Shown piece after piece: positions 37,402 to 49,915 of a DNA stretch of 64,000 bases. A model generated the notes under the pieces. That model worked only from the letters and a program-made list of their open reading frames with translations, did not search any database and was not told the origin of the DNA. Each line of letters opens with the position of its first letter. Within the stretch, counting starts at the first letter, position 1. A program made the position numbers and the translations under genes. The stretch spans positions 1 to 64,000 of the forward strand of contig PUFA01000563.1 in NCBI GenBank assembly GCA_003508835.1, read 5' to 3'. The DNA comes from Eonycteris spelaea (lineage: Eukaryota; Chordata; Mammalia; Chiroptera; Pteropodidae).

Positions 37402-39479
37402 TCTCCCACCCTTCTGACCTCAGGTCCCACCCTCTATTCTTACATATTCAATAGAATACCATCACGAATGCTGAATGGACCAGATACTTATAAAAAGGTT
37501 TTCACAGGTATCAGCCTTCCTTCTGTCTGCCAAGATGGGAGAAACAGCATGGCTCTCATCTCAAGGCAAGCTTGTGAGAGAAGGCGAGTAGACACTAGCA
37601 CTCTCACATGCTGTCATGGGAAAGTAAATTAGTATGTCATTTCCGGGGGGCATTTGACCATATCTATTAAAGTTTTAAATGTATATGCACTAACCAATTG
37701 ATCTAAACCTAGAAATGTGTCCTGCTGCCACATACCCATGGAAGGAAGCTCACTGTGTTCTTTTATAGCTTGGTCCAAGGTATTTCAGTCAACGTTGTAT
37801 GTCTGTCAGAAGTCCTGTCTTTATGCCCATTTGTGTTGCCAGGACCTTCTCTTTACCTTCAAACACCACAGTAACCACCAGAGAGGTTGTTCTAGAAATG
37901 AGCATATGGGTATAAATGTGCTTTCTTTGTATTGACCCCTAAATTGTTCACTCTTCACTGCCTGCTGGGACTCCTGATGCAAAACCCTGCAGGTGATGAC
38001 CTCAAATTCTCACATGTCCAATGATTTGAAAATTAGCCTGCAGAAGCAGATTTTTAGCTATTTTGAGCTGCCTCTTATGTGTAGCTCAGAAAACCACACC
38101 CCTCATCTGCTAGCCAGTGAAAAGTTGGAGCCTTCTGCTTCTGTGATCCTGAGCTGCAGCTGCCTTTCTCTGACCCATAGACTTCAGGTGTGTTATTGGT
38201 CTATGACATCACCTGGACAGGTAAGACCTCTCTCTGAGCCCTCGCTCGCTGGAGATTTTTCTTATCCACCTCCCCTTCTGACCCCTGACTTCCCCCACAA
38301 CACATCTGACAAAGAGTTGTCCAAAAAACTTCTGCATGTTGCTGTCGCTTCCCGATAATGTCTCTTTCCCAGGTCAACCAGCAGATCCCTTCCACCCTCT
38401 ATGAGTGGTAAGGAAGATGGAATTCCGATGACCAGGAGGTAGATATGGAGACCTCCCAGTCAGTAGGACAACGCATCACTTTAAAACAGTGATGAGAAAG
38501 GGTAGTTGCCTCTCCTCTGCATTGGTATATTTTACATGTTACATCATTCTATCTCTCCCTGGTTAAGTATACTGGACATTTCTGTGCTTTGGAGAGTGAA
38601 GTGTTACGATCAAGAGCAATAGCCCTACTTGGCATCATATGCAATCTTTGTACTCACCACTGTTGCTAAGAGGAACAAATTCCCATGTGCACTGGGAAGA
38701 CATGTGTATGGAGATTTATAATCCCATAAGACTGGCTGGGTTTGGCCACTCGTTGCAGGCACACACACAGAAATGCAGATTTTTACAAATTTGTTACCAG
38801 ATCAGAGATGTGGGTAAGGTAAAGACTGCAATATAAATGACAGTATTTTCTATAGTTTGACATTGACCTTAAAGGATATACATCTGTCCTTGTGGGTTTT
38901 ACCTCCTGGTCACCTCTTTTAAAAATAAGACACTGCCCATGTTTTCTATATCCCCAGCACTTGCTAGAACAAGCTACAAAATAGGGTATACCTGGACAAA
39001 TTGAGTAAGTACAGAAAGGGGGACAGATTTGCCACCAAACAACCACATTGTGACCTTAAGAGCTAAATTCCATGAGTGTGGTGGCATTGCAGATAACAGA
39101 CCATTCTACTGTGAAGCCTGGAATGGACCAAGCCATCCTTTCCAAGGAGAGAGTAGAGTCTCGTCTATGCCCTTCCCCATCATCTGCCAGATGGTGGGAG
39201 AAGAGAGGTGGCACTTGGAATGAAAACCAGAAGATGGAAGGTGGGAGAGAACCACAGATAAGTACCAGAGCTAGAATTTCTACTGGCTTCAAGAAGAGAT
39301 AGGTCAAAGTGTTTAGGATGTCCATTCTCATATGCTTAAACAGGGCACAGGAAAGGAAGGAACCTAGGCAAGGTACCTTAAAGTTCAACAGGTCTTTGAA
39401 TTCTTATATAATCTTTTCTGGCATGACGTCTCCCAGTGTCTGCCCAGAGGAGCTTGTGCTTTTTCCTTCTCTACAATCC
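37402..39479. other. Unassigned DNA
   Basis: No gene, RNA or repeat identified. Open frames up to 121 codons (37993-38358) lack motifs. Confidence 0.4.
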
Positions 39480-40585
39480 TAAAATGTCCTCGACCATTCT
39501 CAAGATATAAATGATCGTCTATGGGCCTTTGACATGCACATCTCCCTCTCAAACCCTGCTCTCTCTCCTGAGCTCTCATTCCACACTGGCCATTTCCACC
39601 TGAAGACCCGTAAGCATCTCAAATTACTTGTGTTTCAAGCTAAACTCACTTTGACCCACCAAATCTGATCTTCTTCTCTTGTTCTCTATGTCAGTGAATA
39701 CTATTGTCATCTATGTGGTGTACACACAAGAAACCTGGATGGCATTCATAACCATTTCTCCCTCGTTTCCCAGTGCCAAGTCGATCACCAAGTCCTATGT
39801 TTTACACAGGGTAAGTAGCTTTCAAATCAGACCCCTTTTTCACTCCATCATCACCAACACGACCATAGTTCACAAGACCATCCTCTGTCACCTGGGTGAT
39901 TGCAACACCTCGCAAATGCTGTCCCTGCTGCAGGCCTTACTCATTCTCATTGCAGTTGGAGCAATCATCGTGCAAAATGCAAATGTCTGTGTATCATTCC
40001 CCTACTTAAGAACCTCCAGTAGGTCCTAACTGTCCTGATGATAAAGCATAACTTCTCAGAAGGATGGCAAATTTCTTTATGATGCAAGACCCTGCTTCTG
40101 TCTCCAGCCTCATCGATGCCACCCTGCCTCCCCTACTCTGCCTGTGACCCCACACAACACAGCAGGAGATCTTTAATATGCCACCCTCACTATCTCTCTG
40201 AGCCTTTTCACATGGCTTCCGTTCAGTCCAGGGTCCTCGCCACTCCCCACTTCCACACTCAGCAGACTTACTCCACTTCATCCTATAGGTTACTACCCAG
40301 GTCTGCCTTCTTCCAGGATGCCTTTCCTCTCTGCTCAAAGCTGATAGGTCTGCCCCACTACAAGCTCCCATTGCACCCTATTCCATCCAATGTGTGGTTT
40401 TACAGTCCTGCTAACATCACAGCCATACCTGCAGTCCTGTTTCCATTTCTGCATCATCCACAGGAGTTGCAGCTCCAGGATGCCTGGGACTGAGGTCCTG
40501 TCCTGTGCACTACTGAATCCCCAGGGACTGTCAGAGTGATGGGCTCTTAATAGGCGCTCATCTAAATCGGCTGAATGAGTAAATG
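39480..40585 (+). repeat. LINE2 fragment with 3' end
   Basis: Contains AAATCAGACCCCTTTTTCAC, ACTTAAGAACCTCCAGTAGG, ACTACCCAGGTCTGCCTTCT and, at the end, CTACTGAATCCCCAGGGACT ... AATAGGCGCTCATC ... TGAATGAGTAA. This is the LINE2 3' order. Confidence 0.7.
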
Positions 40586-41309
40586 TTAAGATGTGGAGAA
40601 GGATGTGGTTGCTAGTCCTTGCACTGAGCTAGTTATGGATGGATCAACCAGAAAACTGGATTTTCTGACTTGGGCTGTCCTTGATATGTTCGTTTTTTGT
40701 GTCTCTTTCATTTCCTCAGTATTTCACAGCATCTTGAAAGTGCAGACATATGGAAGCTGTGCTTGAGAGAGTTAGGAGAGAGGTTTCTTGCCACCCTTGG
40801 TCAAGACTTTAAAGTGGAAGGAGAAAGAGTAGCGACATGGATCACCTGTAGCAATGAATAAAAAACCCACAGAGAAGTGAAACACAAGAGCCACATGATC
40901 CAGCTGCCTTTCTCCCCCTGGGTTTGCCCCTGTAGTGTCTACAGTGCTGGTTCTCAATCTGCAGTGCACTCATCTGGAAAGCTTGTTAAAAATGCACCCC
41001 AGGTGATCCTGATACAGAGACTGCTTACTATGCATGGAGAAACACTGTTCTGTGTTTCATGGGTGAGATACCTACTGTTCTACTGTGGCAAGTGATGAAA
41101 TCCTCTTAAAGAATCATAAGTGAGAGCAGTAATAAAGTTTTAAGTTTGAATGTGGCTCTTATGGCATGAAAGCAACGGAGGCTCTTGGAACCCAGAATAC
41201 CACAGAGTGCATTGGTCAAAATTTGCAGTAAATTTAGTCCTTATTCAGACTACCCAAACTCCTATTGATTGCCTGTAAAATATTCTCAGTCAAAACCTCT
41301 TGAGCAAGC
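40586..41309. other. DNA between LINE2 and the palindrome arm
   Basis: Contains a MER20-like hAT relic at 40940-41060 (GGTTCTCAATCTGCAGTGCA, GAAAGCTTGTTAAAAATGCA, GGTGATCCTGATAC). Otherwise unassigned. Confidence 0.5.
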
Positions 41310-41513
41310 TCATTAGCCAAAGGGGTTTTGAACTCCATTTGAGCTAATGTGCTTTGTGGCCAGCTAATCCCAGAGAGACATTTCCTCCTCCTACCCCGTT
41401 ATCAGAGTGATCCCTTTTCATCTGGTAATGGGTTTCTATGCAGCCGCACCCCTGGAGGGCTCCTGAGCTCTCAAAAGGGAAATCAAGGAAAGGAAATGAA
41501 ACCCTTGCCTTAC

Positions 41514-41718
41514 CAGGGTCCAGTAAGGGGTGGCCTTCCCCAGCAGCACCATAGCTCAGCTGCTGTGGCCCTGCCTGTGGGATCCACACCTCTGCCACTG
41601 GGGCCTCAGAGACAGGTCCCATTGCTTGGAGTGGGGGTGACTCCAGGTGGATGTCTGGAGGTATGTCTCCCATTCCCACTGCCGCCAGGTCTTCCAGGAG
41701 CACTTCCTGTCTATCCAT
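41514..41718 (-). CDS. ZNF449: Left ZNF449 copy, linker exon (intact)
   Basis: The exon encodes 68 codons plus one base, beginning [18 protein letters not shown] and ending LLDP with a split glycine. This aligns with the region between SCAN and fingers in ZNF449. The acceptor is a run of ten C then AG; the donor is GTAAGG. The reading frame is identical to the right copy at 63548-63752. The acceptor C run is two bases longer than in the right copy. Its downstream zinc finger exon (34141-34992) is broken, so any product would be truncated or SCAN-only. Whether it is transcribed is not visible. Confidence 0.8.
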
Positions 41719-41759
41719 CTGGGGGGGGGGAAACACCCGAAACCATCACTCTAACGTCT

Positions 41760-42070
41760 GGACCACCAGTGCCCAGTAGCAATAGAATGCAAGACATGCA
41801 AGCCATTTAAAATTTTCCAGTGGCCATGTGAAAAACAAGAGAAAGAGGTAATCTTAATACTATGCATTACTTATCCAATATAAGCAAAAGATCATAATTT
41901 CAGAGAGTAATCAGTATAAACAATTATTGAGATATTTAACCTACTTTAGTTTTCACCCAAAGTCTTCTGAAGTGGTGGGCATTTTATACTTACAGCATTT
42001 CCCACCTGGACTAGCCGCATTTCTAGTGCTCAGAGACACACTTGGCTGGTGGCGACCATACTGGTAGGGC
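41760..42070. repeat. MER5-type hAT relic (left arm)
   Basis: TTTTCCAGTGGCCATGTGAA, AATCAGTATAAACAATTATT and GACTAGCCGCATTTCTAGTG follow the longer MER5 family. The mirrored copy is at 63205-63500. Confidence 0.6.
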
Positions 42071-42879
42071 AGGATTAGACCACACGAAGACAAAATCATG
42101 TGTGGTAGGCCAAACAAGGAGATAGAGGAAGGAAGGGAAACCGCAGGCTCACTCTATGCCGGGGGCAGGAAGCGTTGGAACAGTCCCGTTCAGGCAGGCT
42201 AACTGCTCAGCCCTGTCATCACACCAGTCTCGAGCACCCCTAACGCCCAACTAGAAGCACTTCCTCTCTTCTCCAAAGACGCTGCCCTGTGCTGAGCTGT
42301 GCATGCCCCAACCAGGTTTTACTGGGTGGTTCTGAACGGAACCACCAAGAGGTGTTTTGGATATGATGGCAAGTGGTGGCTATCAGAATTCTGCAGGCAC
42401 AGATGGGAGTATATAGGTCACGCACAGTGCAGAATTGTTCCGGGTCCCTACCAACTTCGGAGCACCCCCTCAAACAGTCATGTCAGCAAAAAGAACCTGT
42501 CAAGAGCCTCACCCTGTTGGTCATATAAACACAATATATTTTTTGCACATTTTACCGTGACTTAAATTTTCTAGGAAAGCACTGCTTTGGAAACCAAGGA
42601 GAGACTATACTGCTAATTGTTCAGAAATGCCAAGCGTGTTTGCCTCTGGAAAATCACATGACCAGCATCCATACCTCTCACCGTGTGTGAGCTTTCAGTC
42701 TGAATTTCTGGTTGTTGCCTTCGCAGTGAGTCTTTGCGGAGAGGCAAACACCTGACCACTTCATGAGGTCTTTAGGTGCACTCATGCCCAGTCATGTGCA
42801 CTCCGAAATGGTTACTGGTTTGCAATAAATTATGTTCCTTTTCATTTATATTCATTCCTTCTAGACCCTACTTGACTTT

Positions 42880-42985
42880 GGGTTGACGTACATTTTTGTA
42901 ACGAGAAAGATAGTAAATATTTTAGGCTTTCTGGGTCGTGTTGTTCTGTTGCCAATTCTTTGTTGTTGTTGTTGTTGTAAACAAT
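42880..42985. repeat. hAT-like fragment plus (GTT)n (left arm)
   Basis: AGTAAATATTTTAGGCTTTC is typical of a MER hAT-group repeat. A short GTT run follows. Mirrored at 62285-62385. Confidence 0.4.
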
Positions 42986-43257
42986 CCTTTAAAGGTAATA
43001 ATCATTATTACCTATGTAAGTAGGTTACGTTATCTATACATTTCATTTTAGGATAGTAAAGGAGGCCTTACCAAATATTTGAGGAGTTGGATTTAAGGGT
43101 TGAGAATCACTGACCCATATGCTGATTCCAAGAAAAAGAGAATGTGAAAATCACTGCAGGGAAATCTCGGGACACAACGATAAAACATCTAATAAAGTAC
43201 CAGATGTGTCTCCTACTCTACTAGTCTAATTACCCAGATTCCAAAGTTGTTTCTCAC

Positions 43258-43700
43258 CTGCTGCTCTGGTATCTCAAGTTCTCTCTGTAAGTCTTCTATC
43301 AGTGACACAACTCTTTCTCTGTTATCTGGGCAATGTTCCCTCACCCAGGTCTCTATCTCTGTGGGCAGAATTGTTAGGAACTGCTCCAACACTAGAAGCT
43401 CCAGGATTTGTTCTTTAGAACGCATCTTTGGCTTCAGCCATTGACAGCAAAGCTCCCAGAGTTTGTTGAAAGCTTCATGAGGCCCCGCTGCTTCTTTGTA
43501 CTGGAACTGCCTGAAGCGCTGACGGAAGACTTCAGAGTCAGTATCATATTCTTGAAACACTGAGCCCTGATTCAAGGAGGCCTGGATTGCACAACCCAGG
43601 GCCACAGCCATCGTCCCTTTCCAGCAGTGTACAATTTATCTGGGGCCGGAAGTCTCAGATGCCAATTTGCTTCTTTGTGTAATTCTTGTGGGGGAGGCAC
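43258..43700 (-). CDS. ZNF449: Left ZNF449 copy, SCAN exon (intact)
   Basis: The exon starts after a pyrimidine-rich TCCTCAATTGTAG acceptor at 43700. The ATG is at 43611 and the coding part is 354 bases (118 codons) to a CAG/GTGAGA donor at 43258. Residues about 27-110 form a SCAN domain ([52 protein letters not shown]), an alpha-helical dimerisation module that pairs SCAN zinc finger proteins. The N-terminus [20 protein letters not shown] is that of ZNF449. The sequence is identical at protein level to the right copy. Because its finger exon is destroyed, this copy could give only a SCAN-linker protein, or nothing. Confidence 0.85.
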
Positions 43701-43934
43701 CTACAATTGAGGACCGAGCAAATGAGAAAGGAAAAACAGTGGTTACCAGAGGGCACCTTACCTCCCTCAATTGCTTACTTTTCACCAAAGCCCTAAAGGA
43801 GCAGATTGTAATCTTTTGGAGGCTTTGAGAATCTGATGGAAGCTATGGACTCACTTCCCAGGAAAATACACATACCCATGCAATTCTGCATACAAGTTTA
43901 AAAAGTTTACAACATCTTCTAGACCATCCATAGG

Positions 43935-44090
43935 CCCTCTAGAACTGTGCTGTCCAATATGGTAATCGAAAGTCCCATGTGGCAGTTTAAACTTAAATTT
44001 TTTAAAAGTAAAAATTCAGTTTCTCGTTCATACTATTCACATTTCACATGCTCAGTAGAGAGTTCTATTGGACAGCTGTGTTAGAATTCC
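43935..44090. repeat. MER5A hAT relic (left arm)
   Basis: CTGTGCTGTCCAATATGGTA, CATGTGGCAGTTTAAACTTA and GTTCTATTGGACAGCTGTG carry the MER5A ends. Mirrored at 61175-61335. Confidence 0.75.
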
Positions 44091-44514
44091 TTGGAATAAA
44101 GGCTAAGGATCCCTTCCCTTACATGAGCACTTATAAATATGGTGGCCTATATCCCCATTCCCAGTCTAGTATCAATTTTCTTGTGTTTCTGAATATAGGT
44201 GGGCCACAGGAGAAACAGGGGAGCAACACTGAAATACTGGTGAGTAACCCTGAAAGTCCATCTAGCCACGAGTAACCATTAGTCGCCTGCAGTCACGGGC
44301 ATCTTAGTGAGAGGCATGCCTTGCAAAGGCAGCAACTCAAATCCTCATTCTTCTCCACTCGGGGTATGTGTAGTTCAGCCAACATCACCGTGACCCTCAT
44401 GGCATTCCAAGTCATTTTCTCAGGAGAAAAAGAGCCTGCCCAGGGCAGGCCATCAGGAATCTGGTCTGCATTCATAGCGAAGGACCGTTATCCCACTCAG
44501 CACGCTGTGTGTCA

Positions 44515-44700
44515 GGTGCTGATCCAAGCCCCCTACATGTACTAGTTCATTTAGCCCTCACCCAACGGTAGGAGGTGGGTGCTAGTATAATTCCCTGAAT
44601 ACGGATGAGGGGACTGAGGCTTGAGGCTTAGGAGGACTGAATAACAGGTTCCAGGTCCCATCAAAAGTTGCAGTGGGAAATGGCAATGAGGTGAGAGTCC
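44515..44700 (-). repeat. MIR SINE relic (left arm)
   Basis: The complement contains CCTCAGTCCCCTCATCCGTA and GAGGGCTAAATGAACTAGTA, the MIR 3' half. Mirrored at 60590-60785. Confidence 0.65.
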
Positions 44701-44828
44701 ATACACCCCCGCAATGCTCATGTGTAAAAACATCCAAATAGCCTTAGTGCAACCTCTGAGGTCATAGAGGCGGTCTCATACATGTCTCCGCAGGTGTAGA
44801 GACCGGTACTGCCCATGCACTGTGGGTG

Positions 44829-44839
44829 CTCTCTTTCTC

Positions 44840-44879
<40 letters not shown>
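44829..44879. repeat. (CT)n microsatellite at the identity step
   Basis: About 24 CT units. The right arm counterpart at about 60429-60442 has only six or seven GA units. The palindrome changes from near-identity to about 80% identity here. Confidence 0.95.
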
Positions 44880-44882
<3 letters not shown>

Positions 44883-45199
44883 TTGCCCACACAGATCATG
44901 TACCTGTCCTATTTCCTGCATGCGATCAAGGAATAAAATACTCATGACCCTCTTCCTGCCCAGTCATCCAAAAACGACACTCCGGTCCCATCCCATCCCT
45001 GGGCTAATTTCCTAAATAACACACAGGTCTCTCTCTGCAGCATCCAATTCATAAAATTGCCTGCAGTGGATCCAACTCCATGGAAATGGAACATAAATGC
45101 GCCTGGCACAGAGGCGGCGGTCCAGGAAGATGATTGCTTTGCTCGCTAGGACTCCTTCTCAAGAAGCTTCTTTTTCCCCTTCTAGGCATCTAACGGTCG

Positions 45200-46450
45200 C
45201 TAGAGGGCATCCAGGAACCATGGCAGTTTGAGCTGGGGACCAAACTTTCCTGTGCTGCAGCCTCAGACCTGGGGAGCCCTCCCGAGTGACCCAAACCTCC
45301 CCTCCCCCGTCCCCGGCTTCCCGGAAGCTGACCCTCCAGGTTTCTCTCCATCGGCGCTTCCGGATGAAAACTTCACTTCCCCTCAGGGCCCATGGTTTCT
45401 CCCCAAATACTCCTGAAGGATCCGGTGCTCACAGGGTCTGTGGATAAAGAGGCGTGCGAAGAGGCACGGGGCTCTATGAATGGCGGACACTAGGGGAAAA
45501 GCAAAGGGGACAAATCCCGAAAAGTCTGATGCAGGTTTTAAATCAGCTGCATTGGCGAGGGCGCAGAAGCAACGCGCTCCCCAGTGTACCTGCCCCGCTT
45601 CCCAGCGGGCGCTGCCAGACTCCGAGGACCCTGGCGAGGCCGATCGGGTCGCGGGGAGCCCAGCGGGAACCCGCGCGATACAGTGGCCTGCCACTCGTTG
45701 TTTCTTTCACTCCCACGCCCAAAGGAAGGACAGGGCCACCTCACCTGTTTCTCCTACTCCTGCTGGAGCCGAGCGCGTCAGGGCAGGAGCTCACCATTTG
45801 CGGTGGCTTCTGGTTGCAAGGGACAGGGACGCTCCTTCCATTACTGAACCTGTTGGGGGATAGGGGCCCGGAGCCCCCTGCTCTTGCCATTCCGGCGCCT
45901 GAGGAAGTGACAGGGTGCCGGTGCCCGACATTCCTTCCATTTCCCCCTCTTTCTTAGGACGTGGTCCCAATTCCCATTGCTCCTTCCATTACCCGGCTGT
46001 GGAGTTACCCTGGCCATGCACCAAATGCTCTTTCCATTCCTGCGCCCGTGGAAGGGACAGGGACCAGGTGCCCATCGCTTCTTCCATTGATGCGCCCGGT
46101 GCCCACTGCTCTCTTTTCATTCCCGCGCCAGTGGAAGAACTCGGTGCAGGTCCCGCCATCACTGGCCGCCACCAGTTCGGTGCTGGGAGTGAACCGTGGG
46201 AGCTCGAGCAATCATGCGAGCCCTGCCCCCGGTGGCCTCCGCATCTGTGCCTTCCAATGCTCCGGAGTCACTGCGTGCGGGTGGCCCGCCAGCCGAGCCC
46301 TTCCGCTGGGTCCTCCTGCAGGTGGTCGGGAAGACCCAGACAGCCTAGGCATCTTCTTCCCAGTGACGCCGGGGGAGGGGCGCGTAGCGTCCTGCCACCC
46401 GTCTAGGTGCAACCTCATCCCGAGGCCAGGAGGTCCAGGTGTGGGCACTA
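45200..46450. promoter_or_regulatory. CpG-rich region of the left ZNF449 copy
   Basis: Dense CpG and high GC (for example GCGGGCGCTGCCAGACTCCG near 45604). The part up to 45720 is homologous to the right island, while the rest is not. The ZNF143-like element and first-exon donor of the right copy have no counterpart here, so this may be an orphan island, a different promoter, or a bidirectional start. Many long frames here are GC-rich artefacts. Confidence 0.6.
45830..46145. repeat. Diverged minisatellite in the left CpG region
   Basis: A unit of about 40-55 bases recurs with TTCCATT or TTTCATT followed by CCGGCGCC, CCTGCGCCC, GATGCGCCC or CCCGCGCC and then GTGGAAG or GAGGAAG. Six to seven diverged units are visible. 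It is absent from the right island. Confidence 0.6.
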
Positions 46451-46734
46451 GTTCTTGTCAATGTACTGTGACCTGGGACAAAATTCTGTACTCTCGGTGG
46501 GGATTGGATTTCACCAGAAAACTTCTTAAAAATCAGATTTCTGTGCCACACCCTGAAACACTGAGGAGCTGACATTCGCTTGGGCTTCAGTAAGAACATT
46601 TTAATAAGTGTTTCTGCGGATTTGACTGGCCCATTGTTGCTCTGAAATTTGCATTTTGACTCTTTTGAAGTAACGCCTTATGAAACACGAGAGACCTCAA
46701 ACTTGAGAGAAATAATGAAACAGAATTTTTAAGT
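46451..46734. other. Unassigned DNA
   Basis: Transition from the CpG region to a LINE1 fragment; nothing recognised. Confidence 0.4.
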
Positions 46735-47310
46735 CATTAAAATTATTTAAATGTCTCTAAAAGGTAAAGTTATTGTATGACTCATCAATTTCACTGCCAC
46801 GATGCAAAATGTCTGTCCACACAAGCCACTGTACACAGATATTCATGGCACCTTTATTCACAATTGCCCAACAGATGAAACAACACAAACCTCCACCCAT
46901 TACTAGATAAACAAAGTGGTATAGCCATGCAACCGGGAGTGTTGAGCCATATAAAAGAATGAGATAGCGATGCCTTCTATGACACGGATGAATTGCGAAA
47001 ACATTGTGCTACGTGACAGAAGCTAGTCACACGTATTATACGTTTCATGATTCCATGTATAGGAAATTTACAAAATAGGCAAATTGATAGAGCCAGAACT
47101 TCGATTAGCGCTTGCCAGGGCTGATGGTGTTGCAGATAATGGCAATGATGGATGATGGGGATCTGTCTCCTTTGGGGGGATGATGCAAAGATTATGGAAT
47201 ATGTAGTGATGTTGGTTGCAGAGCTTTTTGAATATACTAAATATCACAAACATTCATTAAAATTTGGTGATATTTATGGCATGTTAATTTTCCTTTGGTA
47301 AAGAATAAAT
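46735..47310 (+). repeat. LINE1 3' end fragment
   Basis: GTATGACTCATCAATTTCAC, TATTCATGGCACCTTTATTC, GTATAGCCATGCAACC, TATAAAAGAATGAGATAGCG and GACACGGATGAATTGCGAAA, then GAACTTCGATTAGCGCTTGC, are in LINE1 ORF2-end/3' UTR order. Confidence 0.8.
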
Positions 47311-48054
47311 AACGACCCCTGGGTTGTAATTGGCCTGATTTCAAAAAGTACCTCTTCTCTTTCGACATACCCTACCTTGACTGGAAAGTTCAGCTTTCTT
47401 CCTGATCATCTGAGATTATCTTGGTTGCTTTTGACTCTGGTAAGACCACCTGCCTGGCCTGTTAAGACAAAGTCAACTACTCCAGGATCCCACAGTTCCC
47501 TGTGTGTAACTTTCATCATATGGTCTCATCATTGCTCCATATATTTATTCTTCCCCGATACCAGAGGCCGGCTCTGAGCCAGCTGTCTTCAGGGTCCTTA
47601 CCACGCTTGCTGGTTCTGGTGAGAGCCCAGCAAATATCTTTTGGGTTCAACCTGGGAATTTCACATATCTGCTACTTGTGCTGTAAATACCCTTTGGGGG
47701 TCCGTCCATTTTGAGGAAAAATACTGGGCTTGGGTTTTATTGTATTAATACAGTATTCAGTGAACTCAGCATTGAAACAAAAAATCCTAAAAAAGATCGA
47801 GTCCCCTATGAAATATGAAACACGTGTGCTGATTGAACAGTGGGTAAATCAAACCAGCTAGAACTCTTGAAAACCTTGATTCCTGGCCGGTCACACACAG
47901 GGCCTCCTGCCCATCGAGGCATCAGAAATTTGTATCTGACCTGTAGGAGTGGTCAGCATGGCCCAATGTGAACTTCATAGGTCAGCAGAAAAAGTGACAT
48001 CTGAGGTTCAAGACTAGTAAAAGAATTTTCTTCTCTCCCAGGGGGAAGGTGTGG
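47311..48054. other. Unassigned DNA
   Basis: No recognisable gene or repeat. Confidence 0.4.
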
Positions 48055-48255
48055 TCTAACAGTGAAGAGAAAAAGGGCTCTGGAGCTTGATTGGTCTGGG
48101 TGTACATTCTGGCTCTGGGCAAGGAACTCAATTTTTCTAAACTCAGGTTTCTGACTGCAGTATGGGCATGATAACCCCTTCCTTGCAGGGGAAATGCAGA
48201 GGTGTTAGGAAGATCATGTACACTGTGCAAACAGTGCCTGGCATAAGGGCTTATG
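48055..48255 (+). repeat. MIR SINE relic
   Basis: AGGGCTCTGGAGCTTGATTG, CATTCTGGCTCTGGGCAAGG, TATGGGCATGATAACCCCTT and AACAGTGCCTGGCATAAGGG follow MIR order nearly end to end. Confidence 0.75.
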
Positions 48256-49784
48256 GAAGAGTAGTTGAACTGTCAAATACCATGCATAAGATATTCCAGT
48301 GTCACGCTGCTTGGGTGGGTTGGGGCCTGCGAGAGCCTGTGGGGGCTGTTAGGTGAGGCGTACCAGGGGACCTGGGGCTCTCCAGCTCCTGGCCATGGGT
48401 GAGCTTGGGCTGAAAGGTCCGCCACGCACGGTGACTGCAGCTGGAGCAGCCTGTTAGCATGCCATCTGGAAACAACCTGGTTACTGGAATGCCAGATAGT
48501 TAAAGCTCAAGGTCCTTCAGCACAGATCATAGCTACACTGACCTTCAGGTAAACAAAAACCCCTCCTAAGGTCCCACAAAAGGCGATCGACCTTGCTGCA
48601 TTCCTGTTTTTCTTTGGAGCCTTTGTCATTATCACGGCTCCCTCTGGCTGGGCTGACCAGCAACGTTGGAGGGGATGGGCGGATGAGTGGCTTCCTGCCT
48701 CCGCCTCTGGATTTTACCACCTGGGCATCCTCTACTATGCATTCAAAGGCGCAGGGGGGCGGGGGCGGTGTTACTCCGAACATTCCAGATTTTGTCGACT
48801 TGCACCCACCTTAGCCCTAGGAGAAGAGTCACAGATGGGACAGTTCAGCTTTAAGACAGTGAGCAGAAACAATGGCTACTCACCAAGGAATTCTGCATAT
48901 TGCAGATGTTTTAACATACTGTGGTCATGTTGTATGGGACCCGTCTTAGGTATGTCAGCTATTTAACACTTAAGAATGGACGGAGCTTATGATTAGCTAA
49001 GGAAGACATGCTCTACTTTTCACCTTTTAGCAAAACCTACTTCCTATCCCTGTCAAATGCTCCTGACAGGTTTTTCCACTTGAATATATATCATGGAAGA
49101 GTAACAATGTTACTCAATGGCAAAACTGGGGATATAGTGAGAAATGTTGCTGCTACCACCCTTTTCAGAGTTGAGAATTTCTTTTAAATAGTCCTCATTG
49201 TCAATTTGTTCTTGTAGCTAATGGAAGAATGCAGTATGTCAAATTCCTTTATTACTGAGTAATTTATGTTGAAAATATCTACATATCCTATAACGGACCC
49301 TCTTCTCTAACTTTGTGTTCTAATGGAAGAATGGCAAAATAAATTTCGGTGTGGATGATTCCAAAATACTTTTTGCTTGCTACCTTATTGAGAGTAACCA
49401 GGTATTTTTTTAATCCTTAGAGCAAATTTTAAAAATGGAAACCCATTCTCTAATCACCAATCCTTTTCCAGCTATGATCTGGTTCACTAACTGGTTGGGA
49501 AGCATTTATTTTGGGTCATTCTGATACAGAACATCACCTGTAAAATTCTTAATCTTTTAGCGGGAAATGATATGGGACATCTCTTGCAGAGTTCCTAATT
49601 TTTTTTCTTTTTAAAGTAAACCTAGTTAAATTTTCTTCCATTCTTTCTGTAGGAAAAAGGCCCACCCACACAAATCCAGATAATGCCCCTGAAACTGATA
49701 ATTCAGGTCCTCTGGGTTTAGTAGGGATCATCTGACAACCATGAGGGAATGGCCCTCTTGATTTTCTCCTTCTGTCCAACCTTC
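48256..49784. other. Unassigned DNA
   Basis: No recognisable gene or RNA. AT-rich from 48900. Confidence 0.4.
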
Positions 49785-49915
49785 CTCTCCCTAACCAATT
49801 CTTACTTCCCCTTTTCCTTCTCCTCCTCTGCTTCTCACTATTCATCCCCTTCTTTTTCTTCTTCAAGAAATTATCTAGCTACACATGATTATAGCCAAGA
49901 ATGTGAACCTGTCCA
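49785..49915 (+). repeat. Displaced fragment of repeat B
   Basis: CTTCTTCAAGAAATTATCTA with GCCAAGAATGTGAACCTGTC matches 21190-21312 and 51480-51640, that is the middle of B. It abuts base 49916, which corresponds to B2 near 19566. Middle joined to start looks like a duplication junction. Confidence 0.7.

Larger units (their letters stand above)
41310..45720 (-). repeat. Palindrome 2, left arm
   Basis: Pairs in inverted orientation with about 59640-63957. Between 41400 and 44828 the paired coordinates add up to about 105266 almost without gaps, and all compared stretches are identical or nearly so. From the CT run at 44829 inward the match falls to roughly 80% and ends near 45720. Outside 41310 the sequences are unrelated. 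Confidence 0.9.

Noticed and set aside
45383..46599. Long overlapping frames of up to 203 codons on both strands
   Set aside because: They coincide with CpG-rich DNA and a minisatellite, overlap one another in several frames and show no domain; high GC removes stops by chance.
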